A stretch of DNA of 64,000 bases, taken from the NCBI GenBank assembly GCA_028292625.1, contig JAQGLY010000008.1, positions 62,001-126,000 on the forward strand. The letters are read 5' to 3'. The notes beneath the pieces were generated by a model. That model saw only the letters and a program-made list of their open reading frames with translations, was not told the DNA's origin and searched no databases. This DNA is from Herbaspirillum sp. (lineage in GTDB: Bacteria; Pseudomonadota; Gammaproteobacteria; Burkholderiales; Burkholderiaceae_D). A program made the translations under genes and the position numbers. Of the stretch, positions 1 through 10,181 are shown in pieces (the stretch's first letter is position 1; each line of letters opens with the position of its first letter).

Positions 1-2
1 AG

Positions 3-296
3 CGGGCCGATTCATCGTTTCTTCCGGGGGGCAATGTGCTGTTGGTGCTGGCGATCGCGACGGAATTCCTGACGCCGGTGCTGATCCTGATTTATTGGTA
101 CGACGGTGTGGCGGCGCTGGTGCTGGGCGCGTTCTGCGTAGTGACCGCTTTTCTGTATCACCCCTTCTGGAAGTTTAAGGATTTCTGGTCCGCGGACCGC
201 GAAGGACGCGCGCATTTCTGGGATTTCTTAAAGAATTTCGGACTGGCCGGCGGCCTTTTTCTGGTCGCTTTCAGCGGAACCGTCTTCCATCGATGA
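3..296 (+). CDS. DoxX-family membrane protein, 3' part (5' end outside window)
   Basis: The frame is open from the first bases of the window, so only the C-terminal ~97 residues are present. They hold two or three hydrophobic segments and the typical DoxX ending, a hydrophobic helix followed by FLYHPFWKFKDFW. DoxX proteins are small four-helix inner-membrane proteins with loosely defined roles (terminal oxidase accessory, thiol/redox homeostasis). The stop codon overlaps the region just before the cupin gene, whose ribosome binding site GAGGAA lies across this stop, so the two are probably cotranscribed. The exact function is unknown. Confidence 0.75.
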   Translation, partial: RADSSFLPGGNVLLVLAIATEFLTPVLILIYWYDGVAALVLGAFCVVTAFLYHPFWKFKDFWSADREGRAHFWDFLKNFGLAGGLFLVAFSGTVFHR

Positions 297-307
297 GGAA
301 CCAGACC

Positions 308-757
308 ATGCAAAGCCCCGAAGCGAAACCGAAAATCCCTTACTGGCATTTATGGACCGATGAAAACGGCGTAAGCCATCATGCGCGCTGCGAAATCGCG
401 CAGTTCGATTTCAAAGGCGTCGGCGACGCGGCGCCGCAATGGAATAATCGCCAGACCCGCGGCGAGGCGACGGTGGTGTTCACCGTGCAGCCGGTCGGCT
501 GGGTGGGCGAATGGCATGAGAACCCAGCTCCGCAATGGATTCTGCCGATCTCGGGGCGTTGGTGGGTCGAGGCGATGGATGGTACGCGCGTTGAAATGGG
601 GCCGGGCGATTTGTCCCTGGGCGAAGATCAGCAATGCATTGCCGATAGCGAGCGGCGCAAAGGGCACCGGTCCGGCACGGTCGGCGACCAGCCGGCGGTG
701 CTGATGACGGTTCAGCTTCATGTGCCGCCCGTGCGCAAGCCCGGCCATTTGCGCTGA
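308..757 (+). CDS. cupin-like small protein
   Basis: A 149-residue protein, start chosen at the ATG preceded by GAGGAA seven bases upstream; an in-frame ATG 15 bases earlier is less well placed. The central part (GRWWVEAMDGTRVEMGPGDL followed by a Gly-Asp turn and a late His) has the beta-barrel pattern of cupins. There is no signal peptide. It sits between a DoxX-like gene and an SMP-30-type lactonase, which suggests a small sugar-acid or aromatic-acid catabolic unit, but no substrate can be named. The cupin assignment rests on pattern only. Confidence 0.65.
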   Translation: MQSPEAKPKIPYWHLWTDENGVSHHARCEIAQFDFKGVGDAAPQWNNRQTRGEATVVFTVQPVGWVGEWHENPAPQWILPISGRWWVEAMDGTRVEMGPGDLSLGEDQQCIADSERRKGHRSGTVGDQPAVLMTVQLHVPPVRKPGHLR

Positions 758-765
758 CCGCCATC

Positions 766-1671
766 ATGACTGACTTCGAGATCGTCGATCCGCGTTTCAA
801 ATCCTTCGTGCTGCCGAATGCGCCGCTGGAAAAATTGGGCGAAGGATGCCGCTGGCTGGAAGGCCCGGTCTGGTTCGCCGATCATGACTGCCTGCTGGTC
901 AGCGATCTGCCGAACGACAGGGTGCTGCGCTGGACCGAGCAGTCGGGCCTCAGTCTTTATCGTCATCCGGCCGGATTTTCCAACGGACACGCCCGCGACA
1001 GACAGGGCCGTTTGATCAGTTGCTCCCACGTGCATCGCTGCATAACCCGCACCGAATGGAACGGCGAGGTGACCGTGCTGGCCGATCGCTTCGATGGAAA
1101 GCGTTTGAATTCGCCGAACGATGTGGTGGTCAAGAGCGACGGCTCGATATGGTTTACCGATCCGCCCTATGGCATCCAGACCGATTACGAAGGCGGCAAA
1201 CAGCGGGCCGAATTGCCGGCCCGCGTCTACCGCCTCGACGCGGATAGTGGGCGGCTGGACGTGGTCTGCAACACCATGGCGGGGCCGAACGGGCTGTGTT
1301 TTTCGCCGGACGAATCGCGTCTGTATGTTTCCGAAACCGGGTTGCAGTTTGCGATGGCGCCGGAACAATATATCGGTGCCATCGATCTGGGCGGCGACGG
1401 TGGAGACTATTCGCCCGTGCGCTTTTTTTATAAGGTGGCGCCGGGGAACAGCGATGGATTTCGCTGCGATCAGGACGGAAATATCTGGACCGGAGCGGCC
1501 GATGGGGTGCATTGCATCTCACCGGCGGGCGAGTTGCTGGGAAGAATTCATGTGCCTTATCCGGTGTCGAATGTGGAATTCGGCGGCCGCTGCCTGAGCC
1601 GGCTGTTCATCTGCGCTTCGCATACCTTGTATGCCATTTATACCAATCAACGCGGCGCAAGGCGGCTATGA
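766..1671 (+). CDS. SMP-30/gluconolactonase family hydrolase
   Basis: This 301-residue protein is a six-bladed beta-propeller lactonase of the SMP-30/Gnl/LRE family. Diagnostic pieces are GEGCRWLEGPVW near residue 25 (metal-binding Glu), RLNSPNDVVVKSDGSIWFTD near residue 112 (metal-binding Asn), SPDESRLYVSETG near residue 182 and GNSDGFRCDQDGNIW near residue 225 (catalytic/metal Asp). Such enzymes open sugar-acid lactones in the cytoplasm. The gene begins 8 bases after the cupin stop and its own stop overlaps the next start (ATGA), so translation is probably coupled through the run. The substrate is not determinable from sequence. Confidence 0.88.
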   Translation: MTDFEIVDPRFKSFVLPNAPLEKLGEGCRWLEGPVWFADHDCLLVSDLPNDRVLRWTEQSGLSLYRHPAGFSNGHARDRQGRLISCSHVHRCITRTEWNGEVTVLADRFDGKRLNSPNDVVVKSDGSIWFTDPPYGIQTDYEGGKQRAELPARVYRLDADSGRLDVVCNTMAGPNGLCFSPDESRLYVSETGLQFAMAPEQYIGAIDLGGDGGDYSPVRFFYKVAPGNSDGFRCDQDGNIWTGAADGVHCISPAGELLGRIHVPYPVSNVEFGGRCLSRLFICASHTLYAIYTNQRGARRL

Positions 1672-2555
1672 TCGCGCCCTGCCTGTTCGGCCGTCTGGCC
1701 GCCATCAGCCGCAATGTCGAAGATCTTTCGCGCAGTGTGAGCTTCTATTGTCAGCGCCTCGGATTCGGTCTGGCCGGTTCCGCCTATGCGTTGGATGCAA
1801 GATCGGCGGAGCGGCTCGGCCTGGGAGGTTATCGTCTGAACGCCCAGCGCTTGCGCTATGGCGGCGAACAAATCGAGCTGGTCGAGGTGGGAAACAAGGG
1901 GCGCCCGTATCCTGCCGACAGGACCTCGGCCGATCTGTTGTTCCAGCATTTCGCGGTCAGGCGTCCGGATATCGAAGAGGCATGCCGCACATTGTTTCGC
2001 GGCGATATCGATGCGCCGTTGCCGGGCCTGATCACGTATGCCGGATCGACCGGCGTCGCGGCGGCAGTCACGCTGCCAGCCGGCAGCGGCGGGGTGGCCG
2101 CTTTCAAATTCAGGGATCCCGATGGGCATCCTGTCGAGCTGATCCGTTTGCCGTCGGATATCGACGATCCCGTCAGGCTGACGCCGGGGATCGATCATTC
2201 CGCCATCTCGGTCAGCGACATGGAACGAAGCATTCAATTTTATGAAAACATATTTGGTCTGAGCGTCGGCGGGCGGCAATGCAATCATGGCCCCGAGCAG
2301 TGCGCGCTGGATGGCCTGGAGGAGGCGACGGTCGATGTGGTCGCCTTGCTTGCTTCGGCCGGGCGCGGTCCGCATCTGGAATTGCTCGGCTATCGCATCC
2401 CGCTTGGGCGGAAACCGGAGCACGATCCCGCGCCGGCCGATATCGCGAGCGATCGCCTGGTTTTTGAAGTCCATGCCGATTCCGATCGGGCCATCGTCGG
2501 CACCGATTTTTGTCAGGACCCGGACGGGCATTTTGTGATGATTGAAATCATCTGA
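1668..2555 (+). CDS. two-domain VOC (glyoxalase/dioxygenase) protein
   Basis: A 295-residue protein with two vicinal-oxygen-chelate domains. Domain 1 (about residues 5-160) starts at ISRNVEDLSRSVSFYCQRLG and ends with FRDPDGHPVELIRL. Domain 2 (about 172-295) starts at IDHSAISVSDMERSIQFYEN and ends with CQDPDGHFVMIEII. Each carries the paired beta-alpha-beta-beta-beta modules; His and Glu ligands remain at the expected strand ends, though the first ligand of domain 1 is not the usual His. The start ATG overlaps the lactonase stop. Family members include extradiol dioxygenases, glyoxalases and fosfomycin-resistance enzymes, so the reaction stays open. Confidence 0.82.
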   Translation: MIAPCLFGRLAAISRNVEDLSRSVSFYCQRLGFGLAGSAYALDARSAERLGLGGYRLNAQRLRYGGEQIELVEVGNKGRPYPADRTSADLLFQHFAVRRPDIEEACRTLFRGDIDAPLPGLITYAGSTGVAAAVTLPAGSGGVAAFKFRDPDGHPVELIRLPSDIDDPVRLTPGIDHSAISVSDMERSIQFYENIFGLSVGGRQCNHGPEQCALDGLEEATVDVVALLASAGRGPHLELLGYRIPLGRKPEHDPAPADIASDRLVFEVHADSDRAIVGTDFCQDPDGHFVMIEII

Positions 2556-2627
2556 TTCGATTCGCATTGCGCTTGGAATCGGATGCAAAAGGCAATATCG
2601 GAATGCAGATTTTATAGGAGACCGTTA

Positions 2628-3578
2628 ATGGACCTGGATAAAAAAAGCACCGTGAGCGACAAAGCCGAGGTTGCCAAAATCGGGCGAGGAAGCCGTTTGC
2701 AGCAGGCATGGGGCTTGAGCCGGGCGGCGGTCAGCGCGTGGCTGGACGATTTTGCGCCGAGCATGGGGGCGGCCATCGCGTACTACACGATATTTTCGAT
2801 CGCTCCGATGCTGGTCATCGCCATTGCCATTGCGGGAATGATTTTCGGGCACGATGCCGCGCAAGGCCAAATCGTCGATCAGATACGCGGCATCGTGGGC
2901 ACCGAAGGCGCCGTCGCGATCCAGGGCCTGCTGAAGTCAGCCAGCAAACCGACCGACGGCACCGTCGCGACGGTGCTGGGCGTCATCACCCTGGGGGTAG
3001 GCGCGACTGCCGTGTTCGCGGAACTTCAAAGCGCGCTGGACCGCATCTGGCGGGTCCCGGCCGCGGTCAAAAAAGGCGGTATATGGAATTTGATCCGCAC
3101 GCGCCTGTTGTCGTTCGGCTTGATATTGGGGCTGGGCTTTATGCTGATGGTGTCGCTGGTCGTCAGCGCCGCGCTCGCCGCGTTGGGGAATTGGTGGGGC
3201 AACTGGTTTCAAGGGTGGCAAACCGTCCTGCAAATTGTCAACCTGGCATTGTCGTTTCTGGTATTCAGCGCACTGTTTGCGCTCATCTACAAATTCATGC
3301 CGCGCGTGAGCTTATCGTGGCATGACGTCCGCATCGGCGCGATGGCGACGACCCTGCTGTTCATTATCGGGAAATATCTGATCGGGCTCTATCTCGGCAA
3401 AACCGGCATGAGTTCGGGATTCGGCGCGGCCGGCTCATTCGCGCTGTTGCTGGCGTGGATTTATTACTCGGCGCAGATTTTCTTGCTGGGCGCCGAGTTC
3501 ACCTGGATTTATGCAAACAATTACGGGTCGAGAGCGGACCGGCAGGCATCCCCGGAGCCCGGAGGCCCCGCGGCGTAG
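2628..3578 (+). CDS. YihY/BrkB-family inner-membrane protein
   Basis: A 316-residue membrane protein, start chosen at the ATG after AGGAG (10 bases upstream). It has the family pattern: an N-terminal FAPSMGAAIAYYTIFSIAPM segment, several long hydrophobic helices (about residues 40-65, 115-135, 160-185, 205-235, 245-270, 280-305) and the DRIWRVP loop. Older annotation called this family ribonuclease BN in error; BrkB was described in Bordetella serum resistance. Its biochemical role is not established. It is followed after 22 bases by the convergent glutathione-transferase gene. Confidence 0.85.
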   Translation: MDLDKKSTVSDKAEVAKIGRGSRLQQAWGLSRAAVSAWLDDFAPSMGAAIAYYTIFSIAPMLVIAIAIAGMIFGHDAAQGQIVDQIRGIVGTEGAVAIQGLLKSASKPTDGTVATVLGVITLGVGATAVFAELQSALDRIWRVPAAVKKGGIWNLIRTRLLSFGLILGLGFMLMVSLVVSAALAALGNWWGNWFQGWQTVLQIVNLALSFLVFSALFALIYKFMPRVSLSWHDVRIGAMATTLLFIIGKYLIGLYLGKTGMSSGFGAAGSFALLLAWIYYSAQIFLLGAEFTWIYANNYGSRADRQASPEPGGPAA

Positions 3579-3600
3579 CCGGTGTTCAATCCCTTGCGGT

Positions 3601-4248
3601 TCAGGGCGCCGGCGCTCCGGGCTGCTGCAGCGGATGCGTCCGGGCAAAGGCGTCCAGCTTGAGGCAGCGGTCGGCAATCGCTTCCAGCGTCGGCGCATTG
3701 TCCAGGCCTGCCTTGAACAGGCGTGCGCCGGCAACATGGGAAATCAGCGCCATATCGGCCAGCGATACCTGGTCGCCATGAGCATACTTGCCCGATAAGC
3801 CATCGTTCAGACGCGCCTCGATCGCGGCCGAGCCCTCCCGGAACCAGTGCTGTATCCACTTCGTCCGCGCTGCTTCGTCGAGTCCGAAAGTCTGTTCGAG
3901 AAATGCCCGCACTCGCGGCGTAATCAGCGGATGCGTATCCGCCACCGTGATCTGCGCCAGCGCGCGCACGCGGGCCCGGCCTGCCGCATCGGCCGGCAGC
4001 AGCGGACGGTCGGGCCAGACCTCGTTGATGTATTCCAGAATCGCAAGCGACTGCGTCAGGGGCACGCCGTCATGTTCCATCACCGGCAGCATGTGCTGGC
4101 TGTTGAGGCGATGGTAGCTTTCCTCATGCTGCTCGTTCTTGTTCAGATCGATTATTTTTTCCGTATAGGAGACGCCCTTGTAATTGAGCGCCGCGCGCAC
4201 CCGGAATGTCGCGAGGGATCGCCAGTAACCGTAAAGTACAACCGCCAT
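3601..4248 (-). CDS. maiA: zeta-class glutathione S-transferase, maleylacetoacetate isomerase type
   Basis: A 215-residue protein with an N-terminal thioredoxin fold (YWRSLATFRVRAALNYKGV, then HMLPVMEHDGVPLTQSLAIL with the cis-Pro and glutathione-binding Gln-Ser) and an all-helical C-terminal domain. Length and the NSQHMLPVMEHDG segment fit the zeta class, which isomerises maleylacetoacetate (tyrosine or homogentisate route) or maleylpyruvate (gentisate route) with glutathione. The usual active-site SS pair near residue 11 reads SL here, so the first serine alone is kept. It is divergent from the TonB receptor gene. No homogentisate or gentisate gene lies nearby, so the exact substrate is open. 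Confidence 0.82.
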   Translation of the reverse strand: MAVVLYGYWRSLATFRVRAALNYKGVSYTEKIIDLNKNEQHEESYHRLNSQHMLPVMEHDGVPLTQSLAILEYINEVWPDRPLLPADAAGRARVRALAQITVADTHPLITPRVRAFLEQTFGLDEAARTKWIQHWFREGSAAIEARLNDGLSGKYAHGDQVSLADMALISHVAGARLFKAGLDNAPTLEAIADRCLKLDAFARTHPLQQPGAPAP

Positions 4249-4370
4249 GCCGAACTCCTTTGTAAAGATAATGGGGCAGGAAGCCCAACTTCGATAGCAA
4301 CGATATTACCTGCAAATCGCGCGTCACAAAGCCGACCGGAGAAAAGCAGCCGACATCCGTCATTCCACAA

Positions 4371-4440
4371 AATGCAACACTATTGCATTTTTATTGCAAA
4401 ATGTAAGTCATCCTGCCTATAATTTGCAATTCAGTTGCAT
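4371..4440 (+). promoter_or_regulatory. promoter with paired TGCAA-N5-TTGCA operator-like sites
   Basis: A perfect -10 hexamer TATAAT (4418-4423) lies 18 bases after TTGCAA (4394-4399), a 4/6 match to the -35 consensus. Two inverted repeats of identical form, TGCAA-N5-TTGCA, flank it: one at 4373-4387 just upstream of the -35 (arms extend to AATGCAA/TTGCATT), the other at 4425-4439 across the expected transcription start. This arrangement suits a repressor that occludes RNA polymerase and loops or cooperates between sites about 52 bases apart. The downstream gene is the TonB-dependent receptor. The regulator is not identified. Confidence 0.65.
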
Positions 4441-4524
4441 TAACGAAAAACGATGGAAGTCCGCGTCAAATACGCGCGGCTATCCGATCTATGTCCGCCC
4501 ATACTGTCCTTTAGGAACGCAATA

Positions 4525-6681
4525 ATGAACACACGTCTTCTGCGGTTAAGCGCATCGATCGCGCTCGCCTACGGTTTTTCCATTCCCGCCGTTTTTGCGC
4601 AGGCCGTCGCTCCAAGCGCGCCGGATAGCGCAGGCACGAGCCAGCCGGCCGCTTCCGACAAGGTCCAGACGCTGGATCCTGTCGTGATCGTCAGCGAACG
4701 CCTCGATCGCGCCAGAAACGGGATTTCGGTGGAAACCGGCAGCAGCGTGTATCGCTTCAACCAGAAGGATATCGAGGCGTTGCCGCAGGGCGACAACACC
4801 GCGTTCAATCAGTTTCTGCTGCAGGCGCCGGGCGTGGCCCAGGACTCCTTCGGTCAATTGCATGTGCGCGGCGATCACGCCAATCTGCAATACCGGCTGA
4901 ACGGCATCTTTTTGCCGGAAAGCATTTCGGGCTTCGGTCAAACGCTGGATACGCGCTTCATAGATAGCGTGAACCTGATCACCGGCGCGTTGCCGGCGCA
5001 ATACGGTAACCGTACCGCCGGCGTGGTCGACATCACCACCAAGACCGGGCGGCAGGAGCCCGGCGGCGACATCGGCATCGAAGTCGGCAGCAACAATACC
5101 CGGCAGATCAGCGGCGACGTCAGCGGCTCGAAAGACGGCTTCAGCTATTACATCAACGGTTCCTTCAATGCCAACAATCTCGGCATCGAAAATCCGACCG
5201 GCTCGTCTACGGCGCTGCACGACAGCACCCAGCAGAACAAGGCCTTCGGATATTTTTCCTATCTGATCGATCCGGACACGCGCGTCAGCCTGATTCTCGC
5301 CAATTCCGACAGCCGCTTCCAGATCCCGAACGTGCCGGGCCAAACGCCCAGCTATCAGCTCGCCGGCGTGAGCGACTATCCATCGGCCAATCTGAACGAA
5401 AACCAGCGTGAGACCAACCGCTACGGCATTCTCGCCCTGCAAGGCGTGATCGGCGACAAAATCGATTATCAAGTGGCCGCATTCAGCCGTTACACCAGAG
5501 TGCAATTCGATCCAGATCCGACCGGCGATCTGATCTACACCGGGGTGGCGTCCAAGGTGCAGCGCACGGGGCTTGCCAATGGCCTGCAGGCCGATGCCGG
5601 TTACCGCCTCAACGACACTCACACGCTGCGCGCCGGCGTCGCCTACACCCGCGAAACGCTGAACAACAGCAACGACTCGCTGACGTTTACCGCCGACGCC
5701 AGCGGCAATCAACTGAGCACCCAGCCTTTCGCCATCAATGAGCAAGATCAAAAGATCACCAATCAGGTCGGCGCTTATCTGCAGGACGAATGGAAACTCA
5801 GCGACAAGCTGACCCTCAATTACGGCGCGCGCGCCGACTGGATCAATGCCTATGTGACGGCGAGCCAGTTAAGTCCCCGCATCGGCCTGGTCTATCAGGC
5901 CACTCCGAGCACCACCGTGCATGCCGGCTATGCGCGATACTTTACGCCGCCGCCTAACGAATTGATCCCCGCCACGACCGTCGCCAGCTTCGCCGGCACC
6001 ACCAATGCGGCGCCCAGCAGCCAGAACGATGCGGTCAAGCCTGAGCGTTCGAACTACTACGATGTGGGCGTGACGCAACGTCTGACGCAGCATCTGACGA
6101 TGGGCCTGGACGCCTACTACAAGCAAATCACGGACATGCTGGATGAAGGCCAATTCGGCTCGGCCTTGCTATATACGCCGTTCAACTATGCCGAGGGCAA
6201 GGTCTACGGCCTGGAGCTGACGCTGAACTATCGCAACAATAATCTGGCCGGGTATTTCAATCTTGCGCGCGTCACGGCGGAGGGCAAGAACATCATTTCC
6301 AGCCAATATAATTTCAGCCAGGAGGAACTCAACTATATCGCCAACAACTATGTGCACGTGGATCACGACCAGGCCTTCACGGCCTCGGGCGGCGTATCGT
6401 ATCTGTGGAACGGCACGTTGCTGACTTCGGACGCAATGTTCGGCACCGGCTTGCGCAGCGGCGATGTCAACAGCGATCATTTGCCGGCGTATACGGTATT
6501 GAATGTCGGCGCCAGCCGCACCTTCTACCAGTCGCCGATCGGCAAGGTAAATCTGCGCCTGAGCGTGGTCAATCTGTTCGACAAGGTGTATGAAATCCGC
6601 GATGGATCGGGCATCGGTGTCGGCGCGGCGCAGTACGGGCAGCGGCGCGGAATGTATCTGGCGATGACCAAGTCGTTTTAG
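4525..6681 (+). CDS. TonB-dependent outer-membrane receptor
   Basis: A 718-residue receptor, start chosen at the ATG preceded by AGGAA, which gives a clean signal peptide (positively charged start, hydrophobic core, cleavage near AVFA-QA at residue 25). The plug domain (about residues 60-180) contains LLQAPGVAQDSFGQLHVRGD and ITGALPAQYGNRTAGVVDI. The rest is a 22-strand barrel ending in a terminal Phe (AMTKSF), as needed for BAM insertion. Such receptors import siderophores, cobalamin, or carbohydrates and aromatic compounds across the outer membrane using TonB energy. Location next to pobA and maiA suggests an aromatic ligand, but this is inference. Confidence 0.92.
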   Translation: MNTRLLRLSASIALAYGFSIPAVFAQAVAPSAPDSAGTSQPAASDKVQTLDPVVIVSERLDRARNGISVETGSSVYRFNQKDIEALPQGDNTAFNQFLLQAPGVAQDSFGQLHVRGDHANLQYRLNGIFLPESISGFGQTLDTRFIDSVNLITGALPAQYGNRTAGVVDITTKTGRQEPGGDIGIEVGSNNTRQISGDVSGSKDGFSYYINGSFNANNLGIENPTGSSTALHDSTQQNKAFGYFSYLIDPDTRVSLILANSDSRFQIPNVPGQTPSYQLAGVSDYPSANLNENQRETNRYGILALQGVIGDKIDYQVAAFSRYTRVQFDPDPTGDLIYTGVASKVQRTGLANGLQADAGYRLNDTHTLRAGVAYTRETLNNSNDSLTFTADASGNQLSTQPFAINEQDQKITNQVGAYLQDEWKLSDKLTLNYGARADWINAYVTASQLSPRIGLVYQATPSTTVHAGYARYFTPPPNELIPATTVASFAGTTNAAPSSQNDAVKPERSNYYDVGVTQRLTQHLTMGLDAYYKQITDMLDEGQFGSALLYTPFNYAEGKVYGLELTLNYRNNNLAGYFNLARVTAEGKNIISSQYNFSQEELNYIANNYVHVDHDQAFTASGGVSYLWNGTLLTSDAMFGTGLRSGDVNSDHLPAYTVLNVGASRTFYQSPIGKVNLRLSVVNLFDKVYEIRDGSGIGVGAAQYGQRRGMYLAMTKSF

Positions 6682-6737
6682 TGACTCGGCACATTAGTGG
6701 CCTATGATGTTGATGTTGGATTTTCCTACTTGATTGA

Positions 6738-7931
<1,194 letters not shown>

Positions 7932-8416
7932 TGGATCGTTACTGTCTTACAGCCTGCCCGGTTTTATGCCGAGCCGGTTTTCGGCGTTAGTCGAGCTTTA
8001 CCCGCGCATTTCGCCGAGCCTACAATATGGCGCCGCGGGATTTGCATGAATATGCCGTGTTGCTTGGGCGGCGATATCCAGGACCGGACAAGCATTCTTC
8101 CTGGGATTGATGGCATCTTTATCCCGCGCCAGGCCTCTCGGTTTGGCGCGTTTTTCGCACTGATCGCTTTGCTGCCTTGCTTGCAGTAATGTCAATACGT
8201 CCTGGCTGTTATGCCTCTGCGGGACTCAAAAGCGCCCCTGTAAGTTCTTCCGAACCATCCAAAGCTTTTTAACAACGTCGGCATCGACGAATTGTGTTGT
8301 ATCTCCATTTTTTAAAAAAACTGAGACGCACGGTCAAGCCTGCGAAAGCAGGTCGAATACACTTGCGCCCGATCCAAAGAATCGATGCCAAACAATAAAA
8401 TCATACAGGGGGAAAA
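7932..8416. other. gene-free stretch between pobA and a glycosyltransferase remnant
   Basis: About 485 bases without a convincing coding region on either strand. Short open frames exist but lack family resemblance, ribosome binding sites and typical codon use. Since the next feature is a truncated glycosyltransferase domain, this may be decayed coding DNA, but I could not read any recognisable protein fragment in it. Confidence 0.5.
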
Positions 8417-9010
8417 ATGCGCTGTACGCATAGCATCCTGCCGTCCACCTTCGATGTGCATGGCGAGATATTGAGTCTGCCGGTAGCGATGAAGCTGCAA
8501 CCGGCCGATCTGCCGGGAAGCGTCCCTTTCGTCCCGTATCTCGCGGCCGATCCGGTGCGCGTGGCCGAATGGCGGGAGCGCCTTGCGCATATTCCGCGTC
8601 CGTTGGTGGCGTTGGTGGCGCGGGTCGATCTGGCTCCATTGGTGCAAGCGGGCATTACATCCCTGCTGCAAAAGGGACCGGCCGCGGCGCAGGCTGCCGC
8701 GCCGCCCGACGGCATGACGCCCTTGTCCCTGAACGATGAAATCACGGATTTCGAGGATACGGCGGCGATCCTTGCCATTGCCGATTTGCTGGTGTCGGTG
8801 GATTCGTCGCCGGTGCCTCCGGCTGGCGCTTCGGGGCGTCCGGCATGGGTGATGCTGCCCTTTGTGCCGGATTGGCGTCTGCTGATGGAGCGCGAGGACA
8901 CGTCCTGGTATCCCGATGTACGGCTGTTGCGCCAGTCGAAGCCGGATGACTGGGGGCCTGTGCTGAACGCCGTGGCCCGCCAACTTGCTTGCTTGAAAGC
9001 GGGCCGCTGA
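8417..9010 (+). pseudogene. remnant of a TPR-type glycosyltransferase (GT41/GT9-like C-terminal domain)
   Basis: The 197-residue reading frame resembles only the C-terminal half of the large TPR glycosyltransferases common in Burkholderiales. Recognisable pieces in order are FDVHGEILSLPVAM, VPFVPYLAADPVRVAEWRERL, SLLQKGPAAAQ, DFEDTAAILAIADLLVSVDS, RPAWVMLPFVPDWRLLMERE and SWYPDVRLLRQ. The TPR array is absent, the block between AEWRERL and the QKGPAA motif (which normally holds WAGNP and a basic loop) is deleted, and the catalytic-loop VDTSVAHLAGALG reads VDSSPVPPAGASG. It is therefore probably inactive. A GGGG-AAAA ribosome-binding-like tract precedes the ATG, so it may still be translated. 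Confidence 0.65.
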
Positions 9011-9028
9011 TGGCGCGTTATACCGATC

Positions 9029-9063
9029 AACGCCCATTTCCGTCACCGGAAATGGGCGTTTTT
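9029..9063 (+). terminator. intrinsic terminator
   Basis: A perfect 14-bp stem (9029-9042 with 9047-9060), loop TCAC, followed by a T run to 9063. It lies 18 bases after the glycosyltransferase remnant and would stop plus-strand transcription; the AraC gene converges from the other side. Confidence 0.9.
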
Positions 9064-9098
9064 AATTGAGGTTGAAATAATCCGCGCGCCGTTTGCGC

Positions 9099-10181
9099 TT
9101 AATCCCGGCGTTCATTCCTGTCCGTCGACTTGCCGCTGGCACGCTGTAACGCTTGCACCCGCAAATCCTGCGGCGTCATGTCGTAGGCCCGGCGAAAGGC
9201 GCGCGAGAAATCCGAAGCGCTTTTGAAGCCGAGCCCGTAAGCAATCTCGATCACTGTCAGATCCGGGAACTTCACCAGTTCATCGGCCGCCTCGCGCAGC
9301 CTGCGGTTGCGAATATAAGCGCCAAGACCGCCTTCATGTTCAAACATGCGGTACAAGGTAGGGCGGGGCAGTTGCAGCGCGTTCAACAGGCTTTCAGGAG
9401 AAAGCCCCGGCTGATGGAGGTTGGCCTTGATATAGCGCCGCGCCTTGCCGAACATGGCTGCGCGAACCGCCGCGCGCGCATTGCCGCTCAGGCGCCCCTG
9501 TTTGCCGAAAGCGGCGACCAGGAGCTGGACCCCGGCACGCAAGGCGTGGTCCGCTTCACTTGCGTCCATGCCGGGCAGGTTTTGATTCAGCGACGCAATA
9601 TGTTCGATCAGCAGTCGCGTCAGGGGTGTCGTGCTTTCAAAGACCCGGCCATGAATGGATTCCGCATCCGGAAAGGCCGCTTCCACTAGCGCACGCGGCA
9701 CGAACAAGCTCAGCACGCGGCAGGCATGGCGCTGCATGCGCACCGGCTGATTCATGTCAAGCGCCAGTATGCTTGCCGCGGAGTACTTGGTATCGGACTG
9801 CTGGTAAATTCCCGCGACGGATCCGACCCCACCTTCCGTAAATACATGAAAAACATAATTGCGAACCGTATCGGTAGAGATGCGCGCCACCGAGCGCTCG
9901 AGCAGCATCGAGTCGGAGCGGCAATCGGTGAATACCAATTGGCCGATCGTATAGCGGTCAATGGAGGCATTGAAGGGGTTTTCCAGCTGCGTCAATGAAG
10001 GCAGGACGTCGATGACATGGCCGACCCGATCCCGCCAGGCCAGCAACTGCCGCTGTGGCGCCTCGTGCCGTACGTCGAAATGGCTATGAACGATGCCGGG
10101 GGCAAGCGCAGGATGGCCATCCACCCTGGTCTCGGGCCGCCGTCGCTTGTCATGGGATGGAAGATTATTAATAAGCGTCAT
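9099..10181 (-). CDS. AraC-family transcriptional regulator
   Basis: A 360-residue regulator with an N-terminal sensor domain of the AraC-binding-like type (about residues 40-220) and a C-terminal double helix-turn-helix: LSPESLLNALQLPRPTLYRM and LTVIEIAYGLGFKSASDFSR followed by AFRRAYDMTPQDLR. The start at 10181 is preferred because a longer in-frame start (10262) would run through a fragment of cysC coded on the other strand; no strong ribosome binding site was seen for either. The effector is unknown. It is isolated between two gene remnants, so its target could be pobA or a distant operon. Confidence 0.82.
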   Translation of the reverse strand: MTLINNLPSHDKRRRPETRVDGHPALAPGIVHSHFDVRHEAPQRQLLAWRDRVGHVIDVLPSLTQLENPFNASIDRYTIGQLVFTDCRSDSMLLERSVARISTDTVRNYVFHVFTEGGVGSVAGIYQQSDTKYSAASILALDMNQPVRMQRHACRVLSLFVPRALVEAAFPDAESIHGRVFESTTPLTRLLIEHIASLNQNLPGMDASEADHALRAGVQLLVAAFGKQGRLSGNARAAVRAAMFGKARRYIKANLHQPGLSPESLLNALQLPRPTLYRMFEHEGGLGAYIRNRRLREAADELVKFPDLTVIEIAYGLGFKSASDFSRAFRRAYDMTPQDLRVQALQRASGKSTDRNERRD

